Of a stretch of 64,000 bases of DNA, positions 52,170-60,313 are shown in pieces. Each line of letters begins with the position of its first letter. Within the stretch, counting starts at the first letter, position 1. Origin of the DNA: Pseudomonas kilonensis (GTDB taxonomy: Bacteria > Pseudomonadota > Gammaproteobacteria > Pseudomonadales > Pseudomonadaceae). The DNA is taken from NCBI RefSeq assembly GCF_001269885.1, contig NZ_LHVH01000035.1, positions 248,001 through 312,000 on the forward strand. The letters are read 5' to 3'. A program made the translations under genes and the position numbers. Under the pieces are notes generated by a model that was given only the letters and a program-made list of their open reading frames with translations, did not search any database and was not told the DNA's origin.

Positions 52170-53081
52170 ATGCACATCGACTTGCCAGACAGCCTTCGAG
52201 CTCTCAGAGACCTGTCCCATGACGAGCCCACGCTGCGTCCTGCACCGACTCCACCAGGCCTGCACTTGGCGCTGCATGGAGCCGGCGACCGGTTGAGGGA
52301 GTCGCTCGTCCAGTGGGGCAACGAAAAGGGTTCGACGGGCGGACAGTCCCGGTCTGGCTGGCCGAGCCCCCAGGACAGATTTGCCGCAGAGACCGAAGAC
52401 CCTTTGCGCCTGGTGCTGGAAGACATCCTGGAAGAGATCAACAGCGGCACCGGCTCCAATCTCGACGTCGATATCGATGACGCCTATTCCAACGAAGACC
52501 TGTTCAACGATCTGGCGCAGATGTTCGCCCATCGTCGGCAGCCCATCGGTGACAACGATGTCGACAGCCAAAGCGATTTCGGCAGCGCCAACAACCCCTT
52601 CTGTGGCGCGCTGTTCGGCGCCTGGGAGATGGAGGGCGACCACGCCACGCGGCGCAGTCGTCATGACGCGAGCCTGTCGCTGCTGCTCAAGATCATCGCG
52701 GTCCTGGGCCGCAGGAAACTGCTGACGCTGCTGGACATCGACGAAGGCGACGGGCAGGCGCGGTATGAACCGGACGACCAGGACCTGTTGTTCGAGATCG
52801 CCGCCTTCATGGACCAGCACCCGGCGCGCTATCCCCCACCGGCGACCCTCGACGCAGAACGCTGGACATGGACCGAACGCATTGCCCGTGGCACAGCGCT
52901 GGATGCTCGCGAAACCCGGTTGTTCCAGCTTGCCCTGGAAGAGCTGGACTTCGCCCTCGCCCGCCTGGCCGGCCAGCAGCCCCCGCTGCGCCAGCGTGCC
53001 CGGCGCAACCGGGAGGAAATCGAGTTTCACCTGAGCGTCACCGGTAGCGCTCGCAACGTCTTGAGGCTGATGTGCGCCTGA
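52170..53081 (+). CDS. Unrecognised protein in the hrpZ position of the hrp operon
   Basis: 303 residues. I recognise no domain. The N-terminal ~75 residues are polar and Pro/Gly/Ser-rich, as expected of a type III secretion signal region. An acidic stretch follows (EDILEEINSG, DVDIDDAYSNEDLFND), then helices such as DASLSLLLKIIAVLG, RKLLTLLDIDEGD and LALEELDFALARLAG. It has two Cys (NPFCGAL and the C-terminal MCA) and several Trp, unlike classical harpins, which are Gly-rich and nearly free of both. GGAGG precedes the ATG. Its place between hrpA and hrpB suggests a secreted or export-apparatus-associated role, perhaps equivalent to the rspZ product of other P. fluorescens strains; this is unproven. 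Confidence 0.8.
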   Translation: MHIDLPDSLRALRDLSHDEPTLRPAPTPPGLHLALHGAGDRLRESLVQWGNEKGSTGGQSRSGWPSPQDRFAAETEDPLRLVLEDILEEINSGTGSNLDVDIDDAYSNEDLFNDLAQMFAHRRQPIGDNDVDSQSDFGSANNPFCGALFGAWEMEGDHATRRSRHDASLSLLLKIIAVLGRRKLLTLLDIDEGDGQARYEPDDQDLLFEIAAFMDQHPARYPPPATLDAERWTWTERIARGTALDARETRLFQLALEELDFALARLAGQQPPLRQRARRNREEIEFHLSVTGSARNVLRLMCA

Positions 53082-53133
53082 AGGCACCCGACCTTTGAGT
53101 TTTCAAACCGACCTTTGAAACAGGAGACATTCC

Positions 53134-53508
53134 GTGGACATACACGCCATCGACCCCAGCAACCTCGCCTCCACTTCCGCCAAAACGAGCGCCAGGCCAC
53201 AAGCGAGCGCCGAGACCAGTGATGTCAGTTGGTTCAACGCACAAATGCGCGAAAAAGCCCCCGCCCCGGACAGCGAAAACAACGTCGCGGCACGCATCAT
53301 TGACTCGCTGTCGAGCCGCTCCGGTGAACTGCAGCGCCTGGACGACCGCGCCAACCGAGACATGCTCAAGGCTATCCGCACCGCCGACCCGCAGGACATG
53401 TTGCAGTCGAACCGCTCACTGTCGTCCTTCCACCTGGAAAGCCTGATGACCGCGAAAGTGGTCAGCAAAGGCTCCCAGGCCATCGAGAAGCTCACCAATC
53501 TTCAGTAA
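53134..53508 (+). CDS. hrpB: T3SS inner rod protein HrpB (SctI)
   Basis: 124 residues. The N-terminus is polar and the C-terminal third is helical (ARIIDSLSSRSGELQRLDDRANRDMLK, then SSFHLESLMTAKVVSKGSQAIEKLTNLQ), the usual form of SctI/HrpB rod proteins that line the inner channel. It starts at GTG 53134 with AGGAG seven bases upstream and precedes hrcJ by 14 bases. An 11-base direct repeat CCGACCTTTGA (53088 and 53108) lies just upstream. Confidence 0.85.
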   Translation: MDIHAIDPSNLASTSAKTSARPQASAETSDVSWFNAQMREKAPAPDSENNVAARIIDSLSSRSGELQRLDDRANRDMLKAIRTADPQDMLQSNRSLSSFHLESLMTAKVVSKGSQAIEKLTNLQ

Positions 53509-53522
53509 AGGGAAGGCCGGTC

Positions 53523-54410
53523 ATGTCCATGCGCGCGTTCTCAACACTGTTGCTGTGCCTGCTGCTCACCGGTTGCGACGAACAGACGGCGTTGCACAGC
53601 CATCTTTCCGAGCAGGATGCCAACGAAGTGATCGCCGAGCTGGCGAACAAGAACGTGGAGGCGAGCAAGCAAGTCGACAAAGAGGGGCTGACCGTGCTGG
53701 TCGAGCCTGCCGACATGAACAGCGCCGTCCAGGTACTCGAAGCCGCTGGCCTGCCGCGTCGCTCACGTTCCAGCCTGGGGGAGATCTTCCGCAAGGAAGG
53801 GGTCATTTCCACGCCGATGGAAGAGCGTGCCCGCTACATCTATGCGCTGTCCCAGGAGCTCGAATCGACGCTGTCACAAATAGATGGCGTGGTGCTCGCC
53901 CGGGTCCATGTGGTCCTGCCGGAACGGGTGGCCCCGGGTGAGCCGGTCCAGCCCGCATCGGCCTCGGTGTTTATCAAGCACACCAATGCCCTGGACCCCG
54001 ACAGCATTACCCCGCGCGTGCGCAATCTGGTCGCCAGTGGGATTCCCGGCATGGCCGACGCCACCCAGAACCCGACCAAGTTATCGGTGGTTTTCGTTCC
54101 CGCCGCGCCGTATCAGGAACGGCGCAAGATGGCGTATTTCGGACCGTTCCTCATGCAGGCCGATGAAATCGGCTATTGGCGAGCGGTGACCGTGACGGTA
54201 AGCATCACCTTGCTCGCCATCCTGATGGGTGTCTTGTATGGACTCTACCGGCTATGGCGTCAGGGCGTGTTGGTGCTGCCACGTTTTCTCGACCACTCGC
54301 TCGCCAAGCCAGCCGGGGCGCCGACCGCCCCCCAAAGCAGCGCGACACCCGGGCTGTTCGCCGTGAAAAACCCGGGGACCAAACCCGACAGTAACGGGAC
54401 CGCCGCATGA
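53523..54410 (+). CDS. hrcJ: T3SS inner membrane ring lipoprotein HrcJ (SctJ)
   Basis: 295 residues. Lipobox LLTGC with Cys18. YscJ/FliF domain features are ANEVIAELANKNVEASK, a central EGVISTPMEERARYIYALSQELE, VVLARVHVVLPE and PASASVFIKH. A membrane helix (about residues 222-244) and a Pro-rich cytoplasmic tail follow. It forms the inner-membrane ring of the secretion basal body. It overlaps hrpD by 4 bases. Confidence 0.96.
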   Translation: MSMRAFSTLLLCLLLTGCDEQTALHSHLSEQDANEVIAELANKNVEASKQVDKEGLTVLVEPADMNSAVQVLEAAGLPRRSRSSLGEIFRKEGVISTPMEERARYIYALSQELESTLSQIDGVVLARVHVVLPERVAPGEPVQPASASVFIKHTNALDPDSITPRVRNLVASGIPGMADATQNPTKLSVVFVPAAPYQERRKMAYFGPFLMQADEIGYWRAVTVTVSITLLAILMGVLYGLYRLWRQGVLVLPRFLDHSLAKPAGAPTAPQSSATPGLFAVKNPGTKPDSNGTAA

Positions 54411-54997
54411 CGGCGGAGATTGCATGGGTTCGCTGGTGGAGCCTCGCGTGGCGCGAAGCAGACCGGGGCTGGTATTCGTCGGCGCTTTGCCTGCTGACCG
54501 CGCCACAGATCGACACCCTCGCCCGGGGGCAGCATGCCGCGCTTGCCCGCAGCTTCGGGATGACGCCGTGCACGCCCCCCCAACCCAGCCCGACGCTGCA
54601 ATCGCTGTTCTGCGGCACGCCCCGGACCTTGGCCCTTGCCTGCGAATTGGTGGCGAGTACTTGCGCGCCGTTAACGGCAACACAGGCACTCTCGGCGCAG
54701 GACCGGGCCTGGTGCGAGCGCACCGCCAAAGCCCTGCGCCCAGGGCACTGGCTCGAACAAGACCAGGACCCACTCGCGCTGCTGCACGCCTGGTTGGGCG
54801 AACGGGCTTGGGAACGGGCACGCCTGGCGTTCCCACGCGACAGAATCATCGCCATCGAATCAGCACCCGCCCCTCAACCGCCAGCCGCCAAGCTGAACAC
54901 GCTTTGGCAGTCCGCCTGCTGGAAGGCTGAGCAAAGCCTGGCACCCTCGGCCCCTATCCAAACGGAGAGACACGATGCTCGCTCGGCGTTCGCTTGA
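54407..54997 (+). CDS. hrpD: T3SS protein HrpD
   Basis: 196 residues, soluble, rich in Ala, Leu, Trp and Arg, with six Cys. No motif is readable. It is named by position between hrcJ and hrpE, which is invariant in hrp1 clusters. HrpD is generally matched to the SctK group of accessory cytoplasmic proteins at the sorting platform. It overlaps hrcJ by 4 bases and hrpE by 23 bases. Confidence 0.8.
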   Translation: MTAEIAWVRWWSLAWREADRGWYSSALCLLTAPQIDTLARGQHAALARSFGMTPCTPPQPSPTLQSLFCGTPRTLALACELVASTCAPLTATQALSAQDRAWCERTAKALRPGHWLEQDQDPLALLHAWLGERAWERARLAFPRDRIIAIESAPAPQPPAAKLNTLWQSACWKAEQSLAPSAPIQTERHDARSAFA

Positions 54998-55568
54998 ACT
55001 GCGCCCCGATGGCCAAGGCCTGTCGCAGCCCTACATCGCGCGCGAAACCCTGGTTGATTGTGCCCGCGCACAGGTCATCCTCGAACAGGCCCAGGTGCAA
55101 GCTGCACAATTGCTTGAACGCGCCAGCGCAGAGGCGGACGCGACCGTGCTCGAGGCTCAAGCACAATTTTGGGAAAAGGCCGAAACCTTGCTCGCCGCGT
55201 GGGAATCCCAGCGCCAAGCCATGTGGGAGCGGATCGAGACGAGTGCCGCACACGTGGTCAACGAGGCGCTGGGGACGCTGTTGAACGAGGTCCCGGAGCA
55301 GGCACGCATCGATGCACTCGTCCGCCAACTGGCGTCGCGCCAGGACGACCCGGTCAGCGCCACCCTTCACTGTCATCCTGAAGACCTGGCAAACCTGACC
55401 CAGAGCCTGGGCACCGACAGCCGACGCCCCTGGACGCCGGTGGCCGATGCCGACATGGAACGACATCAACTGAAGCTGGAAACGCCAGGCGGCACATACC
55501 TGCTCGACTGGCCCACCGCCGTCGAAGCCCTACGCCTGCCCGAACCACAACACATCACCGCAAGCTGA
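54975..55568 (+). CDS. hrpE: T3SS stator protein HrpE (SctL, FliH/YscL family)
   Basis: 197 residues. An N-terminal segment is followed by a long charged helix (about residues 25-95, VILEQAQVQAAQLLERASAE and onward), then a compact C-terminal domain with VNEALGTLLNEVPEQARID and ATLHCHPEDLANL. This is the normal plan of HrpE/YscL proteins, which bind and restrain the HrcN ATPase. The start at 54975 lies inside hrpD. It is the last gene of the hrpA operon. Confidence 0.9.
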   Translation: MLARRSLELRPDGQGLSQPYIARETLVDCARAQVILEQAQVQAAQLLERASAEADATVLEAQAQFWEKAETLLAAWESQRQAMWERIETSAAHVVNEALGTLLNEVPEQARIDALVRQLASRQDDPVSATLHCHPEDLANLTQSLGTDSRRPWTPVADADMERHQLKLETPGGTYLLDWPTAVEALRLPEPQHITAS

Positions 55569-55629
55569 CCCACCGCTTTCGCGAGCAAGCCCGCTCCCAC
55601 AAATGGATCGAAGTACGACCAGAAGAACT

Positions 55630-55830
55630 AGGTCGGCTACTAGGCCGCCTCGCGAGCAAGCTTTGCTCCCACAGGTCCTGCTCAAACATATCTGATGGGT
55701 GTACGACCGGGAGAGCCAGGTCGGCTACTAGGCCGCCTCGCGAGCAAGCTTTGCTCCCACAGGTCCTGCTCAAACATATCTGATGGGTGTACGACCGGGA
55801 GAGCCAGGTCGGCTACTAGGCCGCCTCGCG
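55630..55830. repeat. 88-bp tandem direct repeat, about 2.3 copies
   Basis: Units start at 55630, 55718 and 55806, each beginning AGGTCGGCTACTAGGCCGCC. The first two are complete; the third stops after 25 bases. Each full unit carries one arm of the TGTGGGAGC REP family (TCGCGAGCAAGCTTTGCTCC). A degenerate start of another unit precedes the first. Confidence 0.92.
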
Positions 55831-55859
55831 GTGGACGTTGATCTCGGGCGCCCCGTTAA

Positions 55860-56130
55860 CCACGATGGCCGAACGCAGGCATTGTGGAGTGGGCAACCCG
55901 GCATGGATGCCGGGTTAGCCGCGCTGGGCCATGGATGGCCCTTCGCGGCGGGCCCACGGAGCAATGCCGGAGTGAGGGCACACCGAGCCTAGGCGAGGTG
56001 CCAAGTGGTGGGGCAAGAGCGTTTTGCTTACTTTTGCGCTTCTCAAAAGTGAGCCGCCGTCAGGGCGGAACCCTAAGCAGCCGTTACCGCAGCAACGGAT
56101 ATGTACCCGGTCAAAGAAATCCTGTCCGGA
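55860..56130. repeat. Hairpin-rich interspersed element
   Basis: Two perfect hairpins share the core CATGGATG: AACCCGGCAT-GG-ATGCCGGGTT (55895-55916) and GGGCCAT-GG-ATGGCCC (55926-55941). The following sequence (AATGCCGGAGTGAGGG, ACCGAGCCTAGGCGAGGTGC, GGGGCAAGAGCGTTTTGC) resembles a block I recall recurring between genes in many fluorescent Pseudomonas genomes. Its nature is unknown. Confidence 0.5.
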
Positions 56131-56175
56131 TACTAAGGCCACCATCACCCCGTCAGTTTTTTTCCTCATTTACGC

Positions 56176-56204
56176 GGAACCGCCAACGGCATAACCACCA
56201 CTCA
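56176..56204 (+). promoter_or_regulatory. hrp box of the hrpF-hrpG-hrcC-hrpT-hrpV operon
   Basis: GGAACC at 56176-56181, 16-base spacer, CCACTCA at 56198-56204: a perfect match, 34 bases upstream of the hrpF ATG. Confidence 0.93.
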
Positions 56205-56238
56205 CATCGTGAATATGCCCAGCCCAGAGGAACCGCCC

Positions 56239-56463
56239 ATGTCTTCCACCGATGCCGTCCAGCGCCGCCTCGACACCTACTTCCAACGCGCGACCGACAA
56301 CGTCAACAACGCTGCGATGAACGCGGCAGAAAGTCAGTCGCTCGACGACATGCACTCCTTCGTGACCAGCATGAACGGCATGTCCGTCGCGGTGAACGCC
56401 GCCACTCAACAGACCACCGCCCATCACAACCTCGCCAAGGCGATCATCGATGCAATGCCATGA
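56239..56463 (+). CDS. hrpF: T3SS protein HrpF
   Basis: 74 residues, helical and rich in Ala, Asn and Met (NVNNAAMNAAESQSLDDMHSF). Size and position as first gene after the hrp box and before hrpG and hrcC match P. syringae HrpF, a small cytoplasmic protein needed for secretion. The ATG at 56239 follows AGAGGAACCGCCC; an upstream GTG in frame overlaps the promoter spacing and is unlikely. Confidence 0.85.
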   Translation: MSSTDAVQRRLDTYFQRATDNVNNAAMNAAESQSLDDMHSFVTSMNGMSVAVNAATQQTTAHHNLAKAIIDAMP

Positions 56464-56887
56464 GCTGCGCACACAGCTCACCCGCTGGAACGCCGACGTC
56501 GATGGTCCGGAGCACTTCACCGTTGTCATCGACGATGGCGAAGCAACGTTCAGCAAACTCGACGAAGGCCTGCTGGCATCGGTCGAGCTGACGGTTCCGG
56601 TGACCCATGAGGTGGCCCTGGAAGACCTGCTTCGGCTGGCGCACCCAAGCCTCTCGCGATTTCCCGGTGCGCTGGCCCGTTCACCACAAGACGGGCGGTT
56701 GTGGCTGCTGGCGCAAGTGCCGCTGGACGGGCACATCGACGACTTGATCGAGGTGCTCGAAGCACTGCTCAACCAGCGTGACACCTGGCAATCCATGCTC
56801 AATAAAAACCAACGTGCCGTTGCCGCGCCCGTGGCGCGACGCCTCTCGCACGCTCACTTGCTCGGAACAGGAATCCGTCATGCCTAA
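56450..56887 (+). CDS. hrpG: T3SS regulatory/chaperone-like protein HrpG
   Basis: 145 residues. It resembles small acidic T3SS chaperones (DGPEHFTVVIDDGEATFSKLDEGL, RLWLLAQVPLDGHIDDLIEVLEALLNQRD). In P. syringae HrpG binds HrpV and so releases HrpS. The start ATG at 56450 lies 14 bases inside hrpF, with AAGG upstream; no other start codon fits before the conserved region. It overlaps hrcC by 8 bases. Confidence 0.85.
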   Translation: MQCHELRTQLTRWNADVDGPEHFTVVIDDGEATFSKLDEGLLASVELTVPVTHEVALEDLLRLAHPSLSRFPGALARSPQDGRLWLLAQVPLDGHIDDLIEVLEALLNQRDTWQSMLNKNQRAVAAPVARRLSHAHLLGTGIRHA

Positions 56888-59030
56888 CAGGTGGCTCACA
56901 CCGTACCGCTTGATGACCGCAGGCAAGGTACACCTTCGCCAGTTGATCGAACGCCGCGGGGCGAAACCTTCGCTGGTCGCACTGGCATTGGCCGGCGCGC
57001 TTGGCGCTGGCATGCCGGCAGAGGCGGCCATACCGACCGACTGGAAGAATACGCCTTACGCCTACGACGCCCAGAGCACACCGCTGGCCAAGGTACTCGG
57101 CGACTTTGCCAATACCTTTGCGGTGCAGCTGGTGATCGACGGCACGGTGAAAGGCACCGTCGACGGGCGGATGCGCGCCGAAAGTCCCCAGGCGTTCCTC
57201 GACAGGCTTGGTCTGGAAAATCGCTTCCAGTGGTTCATGTACGGCAACACCTTGTACGTCAGCCCCTTGCAGAACCAGGACTCCACGCGCCTGGAAGTGT
57301 CCGCCGATGCCGTGCCGGACATGAAGCAGGCCTTGACCGACATCGGCCTGCTGGATCCGCGTTTCGGCTGGGGCGAGTTACCCGACGAAGGCGTGGTCCT
57401 GGTCTCCGGCCCGGAGCGCTACGTGCGCCTGGTGGCGCAATTTGCCGAAGTGCGCAAGACCCCCGAAGAGAAGCAGGAGGTGATCAGTTTCCCGCTGCGC
57501 TATGCCACCGCCGCCGACCGCAACGTCAAGTACCGCGGCGAAACACTGGTCATTCCCGGGGTCGCCAGCATCCTGAAAGGTTTGCTGGAGAGCCGCAGCG
57601 CCGTGTCCGGGGGCATGCAAACGGCCTCGCCCCAGGCATCGTTCCAGAACATGCAGAACCAGCAATCCATGACCATGGGTAACATCGAGCAGTTGGCACT
57701 CAACGGCATAGGGCGTCCGAACACCAGCCGTGTACCGTCCGGCGCGAACAGCGGTGCAGGCGGCCGGGGCAAAATCCGCGTCGAAGCCGATGTGCGCAAC
57801 AACGCGGTGCTCATCTACGACGCGCCCAAGCGACGGGAAATCTACACGCCGCTGATTCGCGATGTGGACGTGCCGCGCAAGCTGGTGGAAATCGATGCGA
57901 TCATCCTCGACATCGACCGCACGCAACTGGCCGAGCTGGCCTCGAACTGGAACGTCGAGAGCGGCGATCTGATCGGTGGAGCGTCGATGATTCGTCCCGG
58001 CGCCAGCTCGACGGTGTTCATTCAGGACTACGGTGATTTTTCCGCGCAACTGCGGGCCCTGGAGGGCCGTGGCCTGGCCTCGGTGGTGGCGAACCCATCG
58101 GTACTGACCCTGGAGAACCAGCCGGCGGTCATCGACTTCAGCCGGACCGAGTACATCTCGGCCATCGGCGAGCGCGTAGCCACCATCGAGCCCATCACGG
58201 CAGGCACCAGCTTGCAGGTCGTGCCCCATGCCATCGAGACCGGGGGCCGCAACCAGATCCAGATGTCCCTGGACATAGAGGACGGCCGCATCGAACCCTC
58301 GGAAGTCGGCCAGCAGACACCCAGCGTGCGCCGGGGCGTGGTCAGCACTCAGGCTGTCATGGGGGAAAGCCGGTCGTTGGTGGTCGGCGGTTTTCATACC
58401 GAAGAGACCGGCGATAACCTCGAACGGGTGCCGTGGCTGGGTCGCATCCCGCTGATCGGGCCGCTGCTGTTTTCCTCGACCACGCGCGAGACCAGTCGCC
58501 GCGAACGGGTCTTCATCCTGACGCCTCGCCTGATCGGTGACCAGGTCGACCCGGCCCGCTACATCTCCGCCCTTGACCGCGAACAGGTCGACAGCGCCAT
58601 GGCCCGCCTGGAAGAGCGTCGCAACGGCACCCGCCCCGTCGGTCGTGTCGAGGTCAGCGACGTGCTCGCCCAACTCGCCGACGGCAACATTCCGGCCACG
58701 TTCAAGCAAGCGGCGTCGATTCCTTATTCACCCGACACATTGTGCGCGTTGCAACCCGGGCTATCGCTGGACGCTGCTCGGGCCCAATGGTTCGCCGGCC
58801 CCGATTACGGCATCGCCGTGGGCGTGATACGCAACGACGATCAGCGGCGCTTGCGTTTCGACGAGGCAAGCTGCGGCAGCCGCTGGGCCCTGGCCACCTC
58901 CGCCTGGCCGAAGGTGTGGCTTGAGCCCGGCGAGGAAACGGAAGTGTTCGTGGTCATGAAACAACCCACGCGCACGCCAGGCGGCGAGCGCCCTTCTCTT
59001 CTGCAAACCAGCGCAAGGACCCTGCCATGA
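56880..59030 (+). CDS. hrcC: T3SS outer membrane secretin HrcC (SctC)
   Basis: 716 residues. A signal-like hydrophobic segment (LVALALAGALGAGMPAEA, about residues 33-50) precedes N-terminal ring domains (PLAKVLGDFANTFAVQLVID; DPRFGWGELPDEGVVLVSGP). The secretin core has LVEIDAIILDIDRTQL, VVANPSVLTLENQPAVIDF, VGGFHTEETGDNLERVPWLG and PLIGPLLFSSTT. The last ~115 residues form an extra domain with several Cys. It forms the outer-membrane ring. It starts at ATG 56880 after GGAATCCGTC. Confidence 0.96.
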   Translation: MPNRWLTPYRLMTAGKVHLRQLIERRGAKPSLVALALAGALGAGMPAEAAIPTDWKNTPYAYDAQSTPLAKVLGDFANTFAVQLVIDGTVKGTVDGRMRAESPQAFLDRLGLENRFQWFMYGNTLYVSPLQNQDSTRLEVSADAVPDMKQALTDIGLLDPRFGWGELPDEGVVLVSGPERYVRLVAQFAEVRKTPEEKQEVISFPLRYATAADRNVKYRGETLVIPGVASILKGLLESRSAVSGGMQTASPQASFQNMQNQQSMTMGNIEQLALNGIGRPNTSRVPSGANSGAGGRGKIRVEADVRNNAVLIYDAPKRREIYTPLIRDVDVPRKLVEIDAIILDIDRTQLAELASNWNVESGDLIGGASMIRPGASSTVFIQDYGDFSAQLRALEGRGLASVVANPSVLTLENQPAVIDFSRTEYISAIGERVATIEPITAGTSLQVVPHAIETGGRNQIQMSLDIEDGRIEPSEVGQQTPSVRRGVVSTQAVMGESRSLVVGGFHTEETGDNLERVPWLGRIPLIGPLLFSSTTRETSRRERVFILTPRLIGDQVDPARYISALDREQVDSAMARLEERRNGTRPVGRVEVSDVLAQLADGNIPATFKQAASIPYSPDTLCALQPGLSLDAARAQWFAGPDYGIAVGVIRNDDQRRLRFDEASCGSRWALATSAWPKVWLEPGEETEVFVVMKQPTRTPGGERPSLLQTSARTLP

Positions 59031-59236
59031 GTCGCACGCCACTGCTGCTCGTTTTATTGCTCAGCCTGCCGGTGTTCGCCGGCTGCGCGAACCGCTCGGG
59101 CTGCCAGGGCGATGCCTGCAGCCGCGCCGAACCGGATAACGGTCGGCTGGTGATCTGGTGGTCACCCGGCATGCGCGGCGGCCTTGGCTCCCCCGAACAC
59201 CCACTGGACCATACGGTCGTCCCATTGGAGAACTGA
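59027..59236 (+). CDS. hrpT: T3SS lipoprotein HrpT (secretin pilot-like)
   Basis: 69 residues. Signal peptide with lipobox VFAGC (Cys20), then a short mature part that ends HPLDHTVVPLEN. In hrp1 clusters HrpT follows hrcC, sits in the outer membrane and assists the secretin. It overlaps hrcC by 4 bases. Confidence 0.88.
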   Translation: MSRTPLLLVLLLSLPVFAGCANRSGCQGDACSRAEPDNGRLVIWWSPGMRGGLGSPEHPLDHTVVPLEN

Positions 59237-59241
59237 ACGCT

Positions 59242-59619
59242 ATGTCTTTTTCAGTACACAGCGTAAGCACTCGCCAGGCCTTCCAGAAGAACATCATCGC
59301 CGGCATCGCGACGTATTGGGAAATAGCCCCAGGCATTGAGTTCTGCCTGCGACGCGAGCCTCACAGCGTGGGGCTCGCCTTACAAATACAAAGCCAGGCG
59401 CTGCGCGCAAACCAGATCCAGCATGCCCTCGAACGGCGTTTCGCCCAGCCGACCGACTACGCACAGCTGTTCGTATTTCTCGATCCGCAGCGAGCACTCG
59501 TGGTCTGGCAGGCGCTGCCCGACGCGCCGCTATCCACTGAACTGCTCGATGAAATCCAGTCCCGGCAATTGTCGCTGCTGGGCCTGGAAGACCTCGACGA
59601 TTACTCGGCCACGTATTGA
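59242..59619 (+). CDS. hrpV: T3SS negative regulator HrpV
   Basis: 125 residues, soluble. It is named by position (last gene of the hrpF-hrpV operon), size close to P. syringae HrpV (about 115 residues), and partner genes hrpG and hrpS in the window. HrpV binds HrpS and blocks activation of hrpL. Readable stretches are NIIAGIATYWEIAPGIEFCLRR and RRFAQPTDYAQLFVFLDPQR. It starts 5 bases after hrpT. Confidence 0.87.
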   Translation: MSFSVHSVSTRQAFQKNIIAGIATYWEIAPGIEFCLRREPHSVGLALQIQSQALRANQIQHALERRFAQPTDYAQLFVFLDPQRALVVWQALPDAPLSTELLDEIQSRQLSLLGLEDLDDYSATY

Positions 59620-59660
59620 GCGAAACACAACGAACTGTTTGGACCGGGAACATGGTGAAC

Positions 59661-59792
59661 CTGTGGCGAGGGGATTTATCCCCGTTGGGCTGCGTAGCAG
59701 CCCCAAAGAACTGATCACATCAACCTGATACAACACGGTGGCGGATTTCAGGGCTGCTACGCAGCCCAACGGGGATAAATCCCCTCGCCACA
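59661..59792. repeat. Long inverted repeat (GTGGCGAGGGGATTTATCCCC family)
   Basis: CTGTGGCGAGGGGATTTATC on the left is mirrored by GATAAATCCCCTCGCCACA on the right, with an inner GGGCTGCGTAGCAGCCC and GGGCTGCTACGCAGCCC. It is the same family as 6241-6374 and lies between hrpV and the chaperone gene. Confidence 0.88.
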
Positions 59793-59830
59793 ATGACTCA
59801 TGAACTCTTTTGTATCGAGGGAGGTTTTCC

Positions 59831-60280
59831 ATGACCGTCGCACCGCTTGCCCAGCGCTTGATCTCGGCCCTCGCGGAACATTTGCACGCGGACTTGCAGT
59901 TGGAAGGTGGCGTGTGCGCGCTGTATGACGCGAGCAACCGCGAAGCCGTGATCATCGAGCTGCCCGATCACGGCGATGTCGCCATCCTCCATAGCTCGAT
60001 CGATGTGCCTACCCACGCGCCCGGCTTGCACAAGCGCTTGCTGGAACTCAACTTTCGACTGGATCTGCTCGGCGGCAGCTGGTTGGCCCTGGACGATAAG
60101 GGCAGCGTTCGCCTGTGTGCCCATTGTCCGTTGTCGATGCTCGATGAGGTGCGGTTCTGCCATTGGATCGTCGGTTTCATCGCCCAGGTCGGCGACGTTC
60201 GGGCGCGCTTGGCGGTGCCCGCAACGCCGGGCAGCCCTCGTCCGACCTCGCTCCACATGAGCCGCACCCGATTGGGATAG
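59831..60280 (+). CDS. CesT-family type III secretion chaperone
   Basis: 149 residues. It has the Tir-chaperone plan: N-terminal amphipathic helix (PLAQRLISALAEHLHAD), beta strands (GVCALYDASNREAVIIELPD), then LLELNFRLDLLGGSWLALDDKG and a final helix DEVRFCHWIVGFIAQVGDVRARL. Class I chaperones of this type bind and deliver effectors and are usually encoded beside them. Here the only adjacent non-apparatus gene is the convergent one at 60466-60969, so the client is unclear. No hrp box precedes it; it may be transcribed through from the hrpF operon. Confidence 0.85.
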   Translation: MTVAPLAQRLISALAEHLHADLQLEGGVCALYDASNREAVIIELPDHGDVAILHSSIDVPTHAPGLHKRLLELNFRLDLLGGSWLALDDKGSVRLCAHCPLSMLDEVRFCHWIVGFIAQVGDVRARLAVPATPGSPRPTSLHMSRTRLG

Positions 60281-60313
60281 GCACCCGTGGCCTGGAATTA
60301 CTACTGCGGGACT

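Larger units (their letters stand above)
55569..56175. other. Non-coding insertion between the hrpA and hrpF operons
   Basis: About 600 bases, unusually long for this compact cluster. It contains a REP half-element (55575-55613), a 2.3-copy tandem repeat (55630-55830) and a hairpin-rich element (55860-56130). The short open frames across it are not supported by codon use or similarity. Confidence 0.7.

Noticed and set aside
50897..52459. 520-codon minus-strand open frame across hrpS and hrpA
   Set aside because: It runs through the hrp box and two identified genes and has no motif.
52170..53081. HrpZ harpin
   Set aside because: Composition (Cys, Trp, low Gly) does not fit a harpin; only the position would support it.
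55630..55830. Possible CRISPR array in the tandem repeat
   Set aside because: The units are adjacent direct repeats without unique spacers, and no cas gene is present.
56067..56090. Second GGAACC between hrpE and hrpF
   Set aside because: No CCACNNA follows at 15-16 bases; it belongs to the repeat element.
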